This document shows, piece after piece, positions 15,759 through 25,270 of a DNA stretch of 64,000 nucleotides; position 1 is the first letter of the stretch; the number at the start of each line of letters is the position of its first letter. The stretch comes from Bacteroidota bacterium (lineage in GTDB: Bacteria > Bacteroidota > Ignavibacteria > Kapaibacteriales > NICIL-2). Location: positions 82,280 to 146,279 of the forward strand of contig JAIBAE010000001.1 of the NCBI GenBank assembly GCA_019695345.1, read 5' to 3'. Both the position numbers and the translations under genes were made by a program. The notes below the pieces were generated by a model. It had not been told where the DNA came from, made no database searches, and saw only the letters and a program-made list of their open reading frames with translations.

Positions 15759-18176
15759 TTATCGTTTAATTAAGATTTTCTGGGTAACACTACTAAACTC
15801 TGTGACTGCTCTAATAAAGTAAACACCCGTAGGTACCGATGCAAGATGTAGTTCAATAAAATTTTCTCCTTTTTTACCTTGTGTAGTAACTCTTCCAACT
15901 ACAGTTCCTAACATATCAACTACTTGTATTTGTAATTCGGAATTAGTGAACATAGTTAAGGTAATGTTGAGCGTTTCGAAGGAGTTCAATTCACGAACAG
16001 AATTGATTACTAATGTTGAATTATCTTGATTAGTTATTGCATCAGTATCTTCATCAATAGATTGTTTATATGATGGACATAGTACAGTGTATGGGTCAGG
16101 ATTATACCATGTAGCTACTCTTGACGCTGGTGAGCGCAATGACTCATTATTTTGATTATCAACCGCAGTTACTTTGTACCAAGCACATCCGCAACATTCC
16201 GGTAAACTACACTGTGTAATGGTATTATCAATATATGTAGTAGCAGTGGCAGAAGTTGTTGCTATATGAACATACATGGCATCAGTTGGTGGATTATTTA
16301 CATCACACGTGTAGTGCATAGCACGGTAGATTTTATATCCTGTTAAATCCGGTTCTTCGTTGGCTTGCCATGATATGGTAGGGTGTAAATTATTATTCAA
16401 TGTTAACTTCGTATCCTGTACTATACCTGGTGGCGCGGTTTGTGCTTGGTTCTCGTTACAATATACAGTAATACTATAAGTTCCATTTGCATCAACACTA
16501 TTTAATTTAAATCCGCCATGTGATGGAATATTAATTATGCCTGTTGGAAATCCTGAAAACGGGATAGGGTTTGGGTCTGGATTATTATATGTACCACAAC
16601 TGTGGTAAATCCTAATTCCGTTTGAAGCGGGGTTGCTCCAAGGTGTAAATACTTCACTACGCCCCATTTTAAAGGCATGGTAAAAATTCCCGTTTAATGG
16701 TACGGCAACCGTTCCTTGCTGAACTAAAAATATCTGACCTTGTTTATGCTCGTTAGTTGTGGTTAAATAATCAACACGGGTATTCTCTGCATAACCGATA
16801 TGCCTACTTGCCTCCTGTTTACTAAAATATGGTAACATTCCGGCACCCCATGGATTTGGCCACAACCCTTTATACTCCCATCTGTACCTTCCTTTCGATG
16901 ACAACAACACCATTTCTTCAATTCTATCATCTACTAATGAATGCTGTGTAACAAATATACCATCCTCAAATGACATCCAGCTTTCTCGTTTTTTATCCCA
17001 TCGCGATTGTCCTGTATGGTTTTCTACATAGAAACATTTCCATTGATCTGTACCAAAATGTAACCGTAATACTTGCCCTGTGTTAACAAAATCTTCAAGA
17101 GAAAATGTTTGGGGTACAGTACATCCGCTTGCACCCAACTCTATAGTTGTTGCTGTTGTCCATCCTAAGAAATGTCTTTCCCAAGCATTGGCACACATGA
17201 TTGGTTGTGAACTACCATTTGCAACCATAGCCCAAGAGTTAGTTCCGCTATGTGAACTGTAACAACCAAAATAAGGTAATAGCCAGTGACCAAATTCATG
17301 TAAACACCCACCAAATGATCCACCTCTAACTAGAGTCTCACTATTTTGATTTGTTCCAGGTAAATAGTTATATAAAGTAGCACCACATCCAAACGCCCCA
17401 ACCAGTGGCGGGGTCGTTCCAAATGACACGATTCTTTGTCCGCCATCTACATTAACAGATTGTGTATTACTAAAACCCAATCCTGTGTGTGCTGATGTAA
17501 ATTCTCCATGCTGTGTAAATTTACGGTACCATTCATCACTTGTAGGTGTAGTATTCAGATTTAAATCTTGAGCTATATTCCGCCAAACAATCCATACAAA
17601 ATCAACTGCACCATCTAATTGATTTGAATGATCATATTCTTGGTTTATCTTCCAGTTGTCGTACTGCGCAAAATCAATTCCACTACCACCATATTGAGTA
17701 TCAAGATATTGAATAATAGTTTGATTTAATTGCCACTCAGTTGTGTCATTGTTTTGTATATACTCATTGCGAGTGAATGGGGCAATAATGTGATACGCAT
17801 TTCCTATCACATTGTATGACCCAACGGACATTGCACGGAAATAGTCAGTAATAGAACCAGGGGTTGCTGTAGGATAAACAGTTGGGTCAATCCAAGAATC
17901 CATGTTTTGTGGTGGCTGTCCTTTAGGCCAACGTGGATCATTAACCAGAAAATTGTCGTCTGGAAATTCTACAAACACAAGTATACATCGAATAGTACCA
18001 TTAGAAGGAAGAAGTCTGCCTCCGGGTTGTTCATTGGGTGGCGATGTAGGAGTATAATCACTAATACAGTTAAAATACTCAGTTGGGGTTTGTGATTGCA
18101 AAGTTGGGATAAATATAATCCCGAATAGAATACCAAATACCAGTATACCGAGAACCGAGAACCGAGAACTTTTCAT
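15759..18176 (-). CDS. Secreted M6-like zinc metalloprotease with type IX sorting domain
   Basis: The product has 805 residues: signal peptide (VLGILVFGILFGIIF), then an immune-inhibitor-A/M6-like catalytic region. The zinc helix is HEFGHWLLP near residue 297, preceded by the family-like SVGSYNVIG start. After it there is a fibronectin-like region (TKLTLNNNLHPTISWQANEEPDLTGYKIYRA near 595-630) and a C-terminal Por sorting domain (LNITLTMFTNSELQIQVVDMLGTVVG then VPTGVYFIRAV and KILIKR). It is likely an extracellular protease. The family call rests on the HExxH and general layout; other M6-like subfamilies are possible. It forms an operon with the sorting-domain protein at 14874. Confidence 0.8.
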   Translation of the reverse strand: MKSSRFSVLGILVFGILFGIIFIPTLQSQTPTEYFNCISDYTPTSPPNEQPGGRLLPSNGTIRCILVFVEFPDDNFLVNDPRWPKGQPPQNMDSWIDPTVYPTATPGSITDYFRAMSVGSYNVIGNAYHIIAPFTRNEYIQNNDTTEWQLNQTIIQYLDTQYGGSGIDFAQYDNWKINQEYDHSNQLDGAVDFVWIVWRNIAQDLNLNTTPTSDEWYRKFTQHGEFTSAHTGLGFSNTQSVNVDGGQRIVSFGTTPPLVGAFGCGATLYNYLPGTNQNSETLVRGGSFGGCLHEFGHWLLPYFGCYSSHSGTNSWAMVANGSSQPIMCANAWERHFLGWTTATTIELGASGCTVPQTFSLEDFVNTGQVLRLHFGTDQWKCFYVENHTGQSRWDKKRESWMSFEDGIFVTQHSLVDDRIEEMVLLSSKGRYRWEYKGLWPNPWGAGMLPYFSKQEASRHIGYAENTRVDYLTTTNEHKQGQIFLVQQGTVAVPLNGNFYHAFKMGRSEVFTPWSNPASNGIRIYHSCGTYNNPDPNPIPFSGFPTGIINIPSHGGFKLNSVDANGTYSITVYCNENQAQTAPPGIVQDTKLTLNNNLHPTISWQANEEPDLTGYKIYRAMHYTCDVNNPPTDAMYVHIATTSATATTYIDNTITQCSLPECCGCAWYKVTAVDNQNNESLRSPASRVATWYNPDPYTVLCPSYKQSIDEDTDAITNQDNSTLVINSVRELNSFETLNITLTMFTNSELQIQVVDMLGTVVGRVTTQGKKGENFIELHLASVPTGVYFIRAVTEFSSVTQKILIKR

Positions 18177-18322
18177 AGAACCTCCAAGAGAAATTGTAAA
18201 GTATATTTAGATACAACATTAACTTAGCTCTTATATATTCAATATCAAAGTTAATTCTTCAATATGTACTTCGAATTCTTTTGAGTTTAATAAAGGATTG
18301 AATTGGGGAATGTAATTATTTT

Positions 18323-18396
18323 CCTTGCGGCGCAGTAATGCTTGTTCCCGACCGGGTTGCGGCGTAGTTACGGTTGCCGCGGCAGAAGCGGGAATT
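18323..18396 (+). repeat. Family B element, copy B5
   Basis: TTGCGGCGCAGTAATGC then GGTTGCCGCGGCAGAAGCGGGAA. It lies in the 307-bp gap between the divergent peptidase and RDD genes; I see nothing else there but presumably two promoters. Confidence 0.75.
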
Positions 18397-18483
18397 CCTA
18401 AAATACCAATTGACAGAATTGAAACTTTGTTGTAGTTTAACAGTAGTACGCAAAAAATTATTGTTCAACGTTAGGGGAAAAAT

Positions 18484-19092
18484 ATGAGTACAGATTTACC
18501 AATTGGATATAATGGGATGGAACCTGCCGAAATTCCGATTGAAGAAAAACGTGTTGGATTTGGAAAGAGATTAGGGGCAAGTGTTTTGAATTTTGTTATC
18601 ATGGCTTTAATATCTGTTGTAATTGGGCTGGCACTTAATAGTATGATTGAACCTTATGTTCAAGAACTGATTGCTAAACAATTAGAGGATGTACCTAATG
18701 CCGCTGATATACCCGAGTTTGCAACAACTTTTATGCGTTTATCAATTTCATTTGGACTTGTTGGTGGGTGTATTGGGATTTTAATGAGTTTATTGGAAGT
18801 GTTTACCGGCGCATCGGTTGGAAAAATGATTTTGGGAATTGTTGTTGCACATGAAAATGGTAAACGAGGAACGGTATCATTATGGGCTTTACGGTGGTTG
18901 CTAAAACATCTGGACTCTCTTATTTCTTTTGCAGGTTTGATTTTAGCAATTAAGGCACTATCTAATACAAGTACCGGCATTCTTGTAATATATGTTGTAG
19001 GATGTTTTATGGTTCTCGGAGCCAGACGCCAAGGGTTCCACGATATGATTGCCAAGACCGCCGTGTTTGAAAAAGAAGACATTACAGATTAA
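18484..19092 (+). CDS. RDD family membrane protein
   Basis: The product has 202 residues with four hydrophobic segments. The family motif is visible: GFGKRLGASVLNFVIM at residues 21-36, GASVGKMILGIVV near 110, and ARRQGFHDMIAKTAVF near the end. RDD proteins are small integral membrane proteins of uncertain role; some act in sodium/proton or transport functions. Regulation is unknown. A terminator follows at 19115. Nothing else nearby identifies its partner. Confidence 0.88.
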   Translation: MSTDLPIGYNGMEPAEIPIEEKRVGFGKRLGASVLNFVIMALISVVIGLALNSMIEPYVQELIAKQLEDVPNAADIPEFATTFMRLSISFGLVGGCIGILMSLLEVFTGASVGKMILGIVVAHENGKRGTVSLWALRWLLKHLDSLISFAGLILAIKALSNTSTGILVIYVVGCFMVLGARRQGFHDMIAKTAVFEKEDITD

Positions 19093-19114
19093 GACAGTTT
19101 TATAGATTATTTCC

Positions 19115-19155
19115 GAGCCGTTTGCTACATAGTAAACGGCTCTTGTTGTATTTTT
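19115..19155 (+). terminator. Intrinsic terminator
   Basis: GAGCCGTTT-10 nt-AAACGGCTC followed by TTGTTGTATTTTT. Confidence 0.8.
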
Positions 19156-19156
19156 G
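19149..19156 (+). promoter_or_regulatory. Candidate -7 box TATTTTTG upstream of the TDO gene
   Basis: Exact TAnnTTTG match 39 nt before the start codon. It overlaps the T-rich tail of the upstream terminator, so the assignment is uncertain. Confidence 0.35.
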
Positions 19157-19194
19157 CTACGCATAAATTTTACTTCAATAACCATTCTATTATT

Positions 19195-20280
19195 ATGACT
19201 TCCCACGGTGTGTATTACGCAGATTACCTACAGTTAAACAAGATTCTCAACGCACAGGAATTAGAAAGCGATAAACACAACAAACATGCGCACGATGAAA
19301 TGTTGTTTATCATAGTTCATCAGGCTTTTGAATTGTGGTTTAAGCAAATCTTATTCGAGGTAAATGAGGTTATTAATATCTTAGACCAAGATTATGTTCC
19401 GGAAGCAAGTATAGGTAAGGCATTGGCGCGGGTTCAGCGAGTGAATAAGATATTTGAGATGTTCCCGCAGCAGTTTGCAATTCTGGAAACAATGACTCCG
19501 CGCGAGTTTATGGAGTTTCGCGATTTACTTTATCCTGCAAGTGGCTTCCAATCGTATCAATTCCGTCTGGCAGAGATACGTATGGGGCTGGCAGACTCAC
19601 GCAGGTTAGAGTTAGACACCAAAGGGTTTATTGACCGCCTAGGCGATGAAGCCCGAGACCATGTAAACGAAGCGCGAAAACTGCCTTCGTTATTTTCTGT
19701 TCTGGAAAAATGGTTAGAGAAGATGCCATTTATGGAAACAGATGGTTATGCGTTTTGGGAAGCGTACCGCAATGTTGTAAAAAACATTTTTGAACACGAT
19801 AGAGTTGAGTTGCATAAAGTAACATCGTTAACACCCGAACAAGTTGAAAAACAGTTAAAGCAAATTGCCGGAGTAGAACAAGGGTTCGAAGCATTGTTTA
19901 ACGCAGATACATATAAAGGGCTGCAAGAAAGCGGTGAGCGACGTCTCTCGCAGCGAGCATCGCTGGCGGCATTGTTTATTAGCGTGTATTCCGAGTACCC
20001 GTTGTTGCAAACGCCGTATCGCTTTTTAGATGCTGTGTTGGAAATGGATAAGTTAATCAGTGTGTTCCGTTACCGCCATACGGTTATGGTATCTCGCATG
20101 ATAGGTCAGCGTGTTGGCACTGGTGGTAGTTCCGGTTTCGATTACTTGCTTAAAACAGTAACACAACACCGCGTGTTTACCGATATTGCAGGGTTAAGTA
20201 GTTACTTGCTTCCAAGCCATCAAATTCCTGTTCTGCCCGATGAGATTGCAAAGAAGCTACAGTTTGTTGCAGAAGCGTAG
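19195..20280 (+). CDS. kynA: Tryptophan 2,3-dioxygenase
   Basis: The product has 361 residues. It opens the indole ring of tryptophan to N-formylkynurenine using a haem iron and O2, the first step of the kynurenine pathway. Family motifs are YYADYLQLNKIL near residue 5, HDEMLFIIVHQAFELWFKQ at about 30-48, PREFMEFRDLLYPASGFQSYQFR near 102-124, and the haem-ligand region FRYRHTVMVSRMIGQRVGTGGSSG near 287-310, whose histidine is the likely iron ligand. The length is usual. No other kynurenine-pathway gene is in the window. It is monocistronic. Confidence 0.96.
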   Translation: MTSHGVYYADYLQLNKILNAQELESDKHNKHAHDEMLFIIVHQAFELWFKQILFEVNEVINILDQDYVPEASIGKALARVQRVNKIFEMFPQQFAILETMTPREFMEFRDLLYPASGFQSYQFRLAEIRMGLADSRRLELDTKGFIDRLGDEARDHVNEARKLPSLFSVLEKWLEKMPFMETDGYAFWEAYRNVVKNIFEHDRVELHKVTSLTPEQVEKQLKQIAGVEQGFEALFNADTYKGLQESGERRLSQRASLAALFISVYSEYPLLQTPYRFLDAVLEMDKLISVFRYRHTVMVSRMIGQRVGTGGSSGFDYLLKTVTQHRVFTDIAGLSSYLLPSHQIPVLPDEIAKKLQFVAEA

Positions 20281-20286
20281 TAAGGT

Positions 20287-20350
20287 ATTTTGCTAACGCA
20301 AGCCGCACCACACAATACACATGTAACAACGGTGCTGTGCGGGAGAGAAA
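20287..20350 (+). repeat. Family A element, copy A6
   Basis: GCTAACGC, stem CCGCA/TGCGG, 30-nt loop. Directly after the TDO stop, same direction. Confidence 0.85.
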
Positions 20351-20479
20351 GTTACACGTTTCAAAACAACATTTATCGTGATGATAATACATCGCATTTA
20401 ATATTGAAAACATTTTGATAGCTAAAAAACACTTATGTTGTCGGTGAAAATTCTTTATACTAACCTTGAAAGGACTGAC

Positions 20480-21382
20480 ATGAAGTACATTTTCATACTA
20501 TTAGTTATTTGTTCACTACAACTCTATGCACAAGTTGATATACAATTTGATACACAGATTGTTGAATGCCAAAAAGACTTTTCTGTTGATTTAAAGTTTG
20601 ATAAACGTGCTTTTGAAAGTGAAGACAAGTGGGTTATAATTGATATTAATGAGGATACATCCTATGTATTCGGTTTTATTTACATTGATGAATATGCAGG
20701 ACTATCATTTAATCAAGAAGGTACATTCAAAGTAAAAAAAGATGGTTCGCTACATGTAGTAAAACTTAAAGAATTAAATGCCTCGTTAATAGTTCGACTT
20801 CAACCAAAAAGAGTAGGTATGGCTGTTTCAATTATACCTGAATGTTTATATAGCTATTTAAAGATAGACGCAACACCAAGTTGGTTGAAAATTTATAAAG
20901 GTGATACTAATTCTGTGGAGAGATTATACAAATGGGGTTATATGTACAATGGCTGGAACTTATGTGAGAGGGCTTTAGGGTATTTAACTAAAGCAAAAAG
21001 TATCAAACCAAATTTTAAAGGATTAAATGTTGAGCTGGCTTATTCTTACAATTGTCTACATGAATACGCCAAAGCCGAACAAATATTAGAAGAAGAGATT
21101 AAAAGTAACCCAACTGATGCTTATGTAAACAAAGAATACATTTATACAATTTCGAAAAGTGATGTAGTGGATAAAGCAGTAACACAATATTATAAGTCTA
21201 TTGATACTATTGAAGACAAATCTTATAACGCTGAAAACTGCTATAATATCTTACAGTTTTATTACCTACATAAGGATAAAGAAAATTTTCAAAAATGGTT
21301 TGCTGAGTTTAATAAATATGAAACAACAGATAAGAATATGAAAATATTTGTTAAAAGAATGAGTGATGCAATGAGCAAGTGA
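20480..21382 (+). CDS. Secreted TPR-like protein of unknown function
   Basis: The product has 300 residues from the ATG at 20480, which has AAAGGA about 8 bp upstream and begins a signal peptide (MKYIFILLVICSLQLYAQ). The first half is a beta-rich domain. The second half (residues 160-290) is helical and TPR-like (ERALGYLTKAKSI, GLNVELAYSYNCLHEYAKAEQILEEEI, ENCYNILQFYYLHKDKENFQKW). The gene is AT-richer than its neighbours. I recognise no specific family. It has no sorting domain. Confidence 0.65.
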   Translation: MKYIFILLVICSLQLYAQVDIQFDTQIVECQKDFSVDLKFDKRAFESEDKWVIIDINEDTSYVFGFIYIDEYAGLSFNQEGTFKVKKDGSLHVVKLKELNASLIVRLQPKRVGMAVSIIPECLYSYLKIDATPSWLKIYKGDTNSVERLYKWGYMYNGWNLCERALGYLTKAKSIKPNFKGLNVELAYSYNCLHEYAKAEQILEEEIKSNPTDAYVNKEYIYTISKSDVVDKAVTQYYKSIDTIEDKSYNAENCYNILQFYYLHKDKENFQKWFAEFNKYETTDKNMKIFVKRMSDAMSK

Positions 21383-21421
21383 TATAGAATGATTGGAGCT
21401 GTATAGAATTTTAGTTTACTT

Positions 21422-21478
21422 CACGCAGTTTATTGCTGTTTGAAACACAAGGTTCGGTGCGGTCATGCGATAGCATAA
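21422..21478 (-). repeat. Family A element, copy A7
   Basis: Minus strand GCTATCGC with CCGCA/TGCGT, so four of five pairs are kept. It sits between two plus-strand genes, antisense to both. Confidence 0.7.
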
Positions 21479-21508
21479 AATAATTTACATATTTACTATT
21501 TGTTTGAT

Positions 21509-23395
21509 ATGAGCGACGAAAAATTTTACTACCCGCCACAACACATCATTGATAACGCGCACGTACAAGATTACGATGCGTTGTACAAACATTCGATTGA
21601 AAACCGCGAAGAGTTCTGGGCGGCAGAAGCCGAGAAACTTGAATGGTATAAAAAATGGGACAGCGTGTTTGATTATTCGCGCAAACCGTTTTTTGAATGG
21701 TTCTCGGGCGGGCAAACAAACATAGTGTTAAATGCAATCGACCGTCACTTACAAACATGGCGGCTGAATAAACTTGCTATTATATGGGAAGGCGAGCCCG
21801 GCGATGTGCGTACGTTATCGTACCACGCGCTTAACCGTGAGGTATGCAAGTTTGCAAACATCCTTAAAGGAATGGGTGTACGTAAAGGTGATATAGTTAC
21901 GATTTACATGCCGCAGATTCCTGAGCTACCTATTGCAATGTTAGCGTGTGCTAAAATTGGCGCCGCGCATAGCGTTGTGTATGGTGGCTTTAGTGTTGAA
22001 GCTCTTGCCGCACGAATTGAAGATGCACGAAGCCGCGTACTTGTTACTGCCGATGGCGGCTGGCGACGCGGTAAAGTAACCGACCTGAAATCAATAGCCA
22101 ACGAGGCAATGCGCCGCTCGCCAACCATAGAAGTATGTATTACCGTTAAACGCACGGGGCATGATGTTGTAATGGAAAACGACCGTGACTTTTGGTATCA
22201 TGATTTAGCGGCATTACCAATTGCCTCGGCTAAGTGTGATACTGAAGTAATGAACTCGGAGGACATGTTGTTTATCTTGTACACTTCGGGAACAACCGGT
22301 AAACCCAAAGGATTAGTTCATACACATGGCGGATATTCGGTGTACACATCCACAACACACCGATATGTGTTTGATATTAAAGATGAAGACCGTTACTGGT
22401 GCGCGGCAGACCCCGGCTGGATTACAGGGCATTCCTACTTAGTATATGCACCGTTAATAAACGGCTCTACTATTATGATGTACGAAGGTGCACCAAACCA
22501 TCCGTATCCAAACCGTTGGTGGCAGATGATAGAAAAGTATGGTATCACGATTCTTTATACTTCACCTACCGCAATACGCGGACTTATGCGCTTTGGAGAT
22601 AACTGGGTTAAGCGTCACGATCTAACCACTCTCCGTTTATTGGGAAGTGTTGGCGAACCCATTAACCCCGAAGCATGGCGGTGGTATCACAAAGTTGTTG
22701 GTGGCGAACGTTGCCCAATTATGGATACATGGTGGCAAACGGAAACAGGTGGTTTTATGATTACACCGTTGCCAATTACTCCGCTTAAACCAGGCTCGGC
22801 AACACGTCCGTTTTTTGGGAATGAAGTAAAAGTAGTTGACGAACACGGTGTTGATGTTCCGGCAAACGAAGAAGGGAAGTTGGTGATAACACACCCATCG
22901 CCCGGAATGGCACGGACAATACTTGGCGACCCCGAACGATGGGCTACAACATATTGGAGCGACTTTGCTAAACAAGGCTACTACACTGCAGGTGATTCAG
23001 CACGGATAGATGAAGATGGTTATGTGTGGGTAATTGGCAGATTAGATGATGTTATTAAAGTAAGTGGTTACCGTTTGGGAACAGCCGAAGTTGAAAGTGC
23101 ATTGGTTAGCCACCCAACTGTTGCTGAAGCCGCGGCCATTGCACTCCCGCACGAGCTGAAAGGTAATGCCATCCATTGTTATGTATTGTTACGTAATAAC
23201 ATTACCGGCAGCCGAGAACTTGAAGAACAACTGAAAGAACATGTTGCAAAAGAGATAGGTCCGATTGCAAAACCCGATGCAGTAAATTTTGTTGACGCAT
23301 TACCAAAAACCCGTAGCGGTAAAATTATGCGCCGTGTATTAAAAGCCCGCGCACAAGGTTTAGATGCCGGAGACATTAGTACGTTGGAAGAGTAG
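21509..23395 (+). CDS. acs: Acetyl-CoA synthetase (AMP-forming)
   Basis: The product has 628 residues from the ATG at 21509; an in-frame TTG nine bases upstream is less likely. The reaction is acetate + ATP + CoA to acetyl-CoA + AMP + PPi. The ANL adenylate motif YTSGTTGKPKG lies near residue 256. GYYTAGDSARIDEDGYVWVIGRLDDVIKVSGYR is at about 490-520, and KTRSGKIMRR near 605 has the catalytic lysine that is often regulated by acetylation. DTWWQTETGG binds acetate. The length is usual for Acs (about 650). It is followed by an A element and then a B element in tandem. Confidence 0.95.
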   Translation: MSDEKFYYPPQHIIDNAHVQDYDALYKHSIENREEFWAAEAEKLEWYKKWDSVFDYSRKPFFEWFSGGQTNIVLNAIDRHLQTWRLNKLAIIWEGEPGDVRTLSYHALNREVCKFANILKGMGVRKGDIVTIYMPQIPELPIAMLACAKIGAAHSVVYGGFSVEALAARIEDARSRVLVTADGGWRRGKVTDLKSIANEAMRRSPTIEVCITVKRTGHDVVMENDRDFWYHDLAALPIASAKCDTEVMNSEDMLFILYTSGTTGKPKGLVHTHGGYSVYTSTTHRYVFDIKDEDRYWCAADPGWITGHSYLVYAPLINGSTIMMYEGAPNHPYPNRWWQMIEKYGITILYTSPTAIRGLMRFGDNWVKRHDLTTLRLLGSVGEPINPEAWRWYHKVVGGERCPIMDTWWQTETGGFMITPLPITPLKPGSATRPFFGNEVKVVDEHGVDVPANEEGKLVITHPSPGMARTILGDPERWATTYWSDFAKQGYYTAGDSARIDEDGYVWVIGRLDDVIKVSGYRLGTAEVESALVSHPTVAEAAAIALPHELKGNAIHCYVLLRNNITGSRELEEQLKEHVAKEIGPIAKPDAVNFVDALPKTRSGKIMRRVLKARAQGLDAGDISTLEE

Positions 23396-23405
23396 CTGAA
23401 GTATC

Positions 23406-23470
23406 ATTTGCTTTCGCCATACCGCACCGCGCCTTGCTTACAAGCAGGGCGTTTGTGTTTGCGGGAAAGA
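23406..23470 (+). repeat. Family A element, copy A8
   Basis: GCTTTCGC, CCGCA/TGCGG, loop with a GCCTTGCTT/AAGCAGGGC hairpin (one G-U) then GTTTGTGTTT. It looks like a terminator for acs. Confidence 0.85.
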
Positions 23471-23476
23471 AGTACT

Positions 23477-23546
23477 CTGCGCCGCTGAACGTGCAGAGCG
23501 GACTGAGTTGCCGCGCAGTATGGCTTGCTTCGGCAGATGTGGAAAG
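23477..23546 (+). repeat. Family B element, copy B6
   Basis: CTGCGCCGCTGAACGTGCAG then GCGCAGTATGGCTTGC. CTGCGC at the start pairs with GCGCAG. It begins six bases after A8 ends, a tandem of the two families. Confidence 0.82.
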
Positions 23547-23551
23547 CCCAA

Positions 23552-24835
23552 TTACTTTGATGAATTTTCTTTACGCCGTTCCAGTTTACCTATTGTTTGA
23601 AATTGCTGATACTCCGCATCGGTGCCATAAAAGATGCGCATGATTGTATGTGTGCCTTCGCGGTTTGCTTTGTTAACGCAATACGCATCAATAGTATTGA
23701 TACCAGCTTGCAACGAACACGTTGTGTACGATGAATCGCCAAGTTTAACCCATGCGTTATTATTTAACCGAACCATATAATACGAAAACCACGGCATGGA
23801 GTTATCGCACGATATCGCAAACTCGGGCTTTGCGGCTACTTTGGGCAGGCGTTTTCGATAATCGTCAGGGGTTTGAACGTCATCGAAAACTTCATTCCAT
23901 GCCGGGTTGTTCATATAACTAAGTAAAACTGTGCAACGGTTAATATCAAAATAGACATCGCTATGGTGTGAAGTAAACACAACATTGTTAGCAGGCAACC
24001 CTTGGAATGTTAAATACTGCTGTTTGTTTTCCATTTGTAAGGTAAGCGTTTGGGGAAGTCCGTTGCGGTTAATGGCAACTTGCATCGAACCAAAATAGTT
24101 TGTTACAAACGAATAATATTCTTTCATGTAGGTGGCAGAGTCTTGTGTACTGCGTTGCAGCACTTTAGGCATAACATGAAAGTTAGCGTATTGTAAACTA
24201 TCGCGTTGGTGAAGTTTTGCAAGTTCGGCAAAGTTAAGTGGAGTAGTGTTGAGTGTTGCATACACAGCCCATTGGGGGTCCAGGTATATCCATTTACTTT
24301 GTGTATTGCTCCATACCTCAACAGCAACATGTCCGCCACCTATGGTAGAGTATGCTACATCGGATGTTTGTAAGCCAATAACGCGCGATACAAATCCGTA
24401 GCTTAGTAAAATATCATTCAATGTTTGTGCATAATCCTGGCAACGAAATTGAACTTTGTTCTTTTCTGCATATTGTAAAATCTGGAATGTAGAATATCCG
24501 GCGGGCGGAGCAATGTTGCCATGGTGTTCCCAACGCATAGAAACCCATTCCATCATTTTATACAGGAACTCGGTTTCGGGTGCATTGGCAAACGAGATTC
24601 TTCGGGACACAAAATCCTTAAGCTGAAGTAACTGCGGCTCGAATAACGATTTTGGTAAACCAAGCTTTTTGTATTTACCGGATGTATACACATTGTTGGA
24701 TTCAACAACAATGATTTTTTTCAAAGGAAGTTGTGCTGAATTATCTGTTGCTACCGACGATGTTGTGGAAGGCTTTGCAAACGTGAGCGATATACTCGTG
24801 GAAGTAAGTAGAATCGCTATAAAGAAGTTCTTCAT
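23552..24835 (-). CDS. Secreted transglutaminase-like protein
   Basis: The product has 427 residues from the ATG at 24835; in-frame codons upstream do not look coding. A signal peptide (MKNFFIAILLTSTSISLTFA) precedes the mature protein. The transglutaminase-like core is at about residues 150-225: Cys in RCQDYAQTLN, His in GGGHVAVEVW and Asp in YLDPQWAV make the expected catalytic triad. Such proteins are often cysteine proteases or peptide-modifying enzymes. The C-terminal half (FAISCDNSMPWFSYYMVRLNNNAWVKLGDSSYT) resembles an immunoglobulin-like domain. The substrate is unknown. It ends only five bases from element B6. Confidence 0.75.
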   Translation of the reverse strand: MKNFFIAILLTSTSISLTFAKPSTTSSVATDNSAQLPLKKIIVVESNNVYTSGKYKKLGLPKSLFEPQLLQLKDFVSRRISFANAPETEFLYKMMEWVSMRWEHHGNIAPPAGYSTFQILQYAEKNKVQFRCQDYAQTLNDILLSYGFVSRVIGLQTSDVAYSTIGGGHVAVEVWSNTQSKWIYLDPQWAVYATLNTTPLNFAELAKLHQRDSLQYANFHVMPKVLQRSTQDSATYMKEYYSFVTNYFGSMQVAINRNGLPQTLTLQMENKQQYLTFQGLPANNVVFTSHHSDVYFDINRCTVLLSYMNNPAWNEVFDDVQTPDDYRKRLPKVAAKPEFAISCDNSMPWFSYYMVRLNNNAWVKLGDSSYTTCSLQAGINTIDAYCVNKANREGTHTIMRIFYGTDAEYQQFQTIGKLERRKENSSK

Positions 24836-25064
24836 AGTGGTTCCCATACTGTTAACAAAAGCCGAGCAGCTCACAACAGTATGGAAGGATGTTTGTAATC
24901 GTCCTGAGCCTGATGAAACTCCTACCTTAGACACATCATCAAGCTCACAACGACGTAAAAACAAATTTCGTGTGAACTACTTTTATTTGTTTGGAAATTA
25001 CACTGTAAAAATTTTAGATGCAAGGAAAATATTAATACAACTCGGATTTAATGAAAACATAATG

Positions 25065-25119
25065 TTCCGCTTGTGCAACGGGGCAACCCTTAAGCGCGCA
25101 AACCCGGTGCGAACCCCGC
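25065..25119 (-). repeat. Family B half-element, copy B7a
   Basis: Reverse half-copy (CCCTTAAGCGCGCAAACCCGG). It sits head to head with the full copy B7b. Confidence 0.7.
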
Positions 25120-25122
25120 CTT

Positions 25123-25193
25123 CTGCGCCGCTGAACGCGCGGAGCGGACTGAGTTGCCGCGCAGTATGGCTTGCTTCGGCAGATGAGGGAAAC
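25123..25193 (+). repeat. Family B element, copy B7b
   Basis: CTGCGCCGCTGAACGCGCGG and GCGCAGTATGGCTTGC; about 90 percent identical by eye to B6. CTGCGC pairs with GCGCAG. Confidence 0.85.
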
Positions 25194-25211
25194 CAAAGTT
25201 CTAAACACTAC

Positions 25212-25251
25212 AAAATAAAAAAGCACTTTACCAAAACGATAAAGTGCTTTT
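25212..25251 (-). terminator. Intrinsic terminator of the acyl-CoA dehydrogenase gene
   Basis: Minus strand AAAAGCACTTTA-loop-TAAAGTGCTTTT and then TTATTTTG. It may act in both directions. Confidence 0.85.
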
Positions 25252-25270
25252 AATAATAATGCTTACAAGG

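Noticed and set aside
24836..24964. Upstream extension of the transglutaminase-like protein
   Set aside because: It would put 43 residues ahead of a clear signal peptide and lacks coding character.
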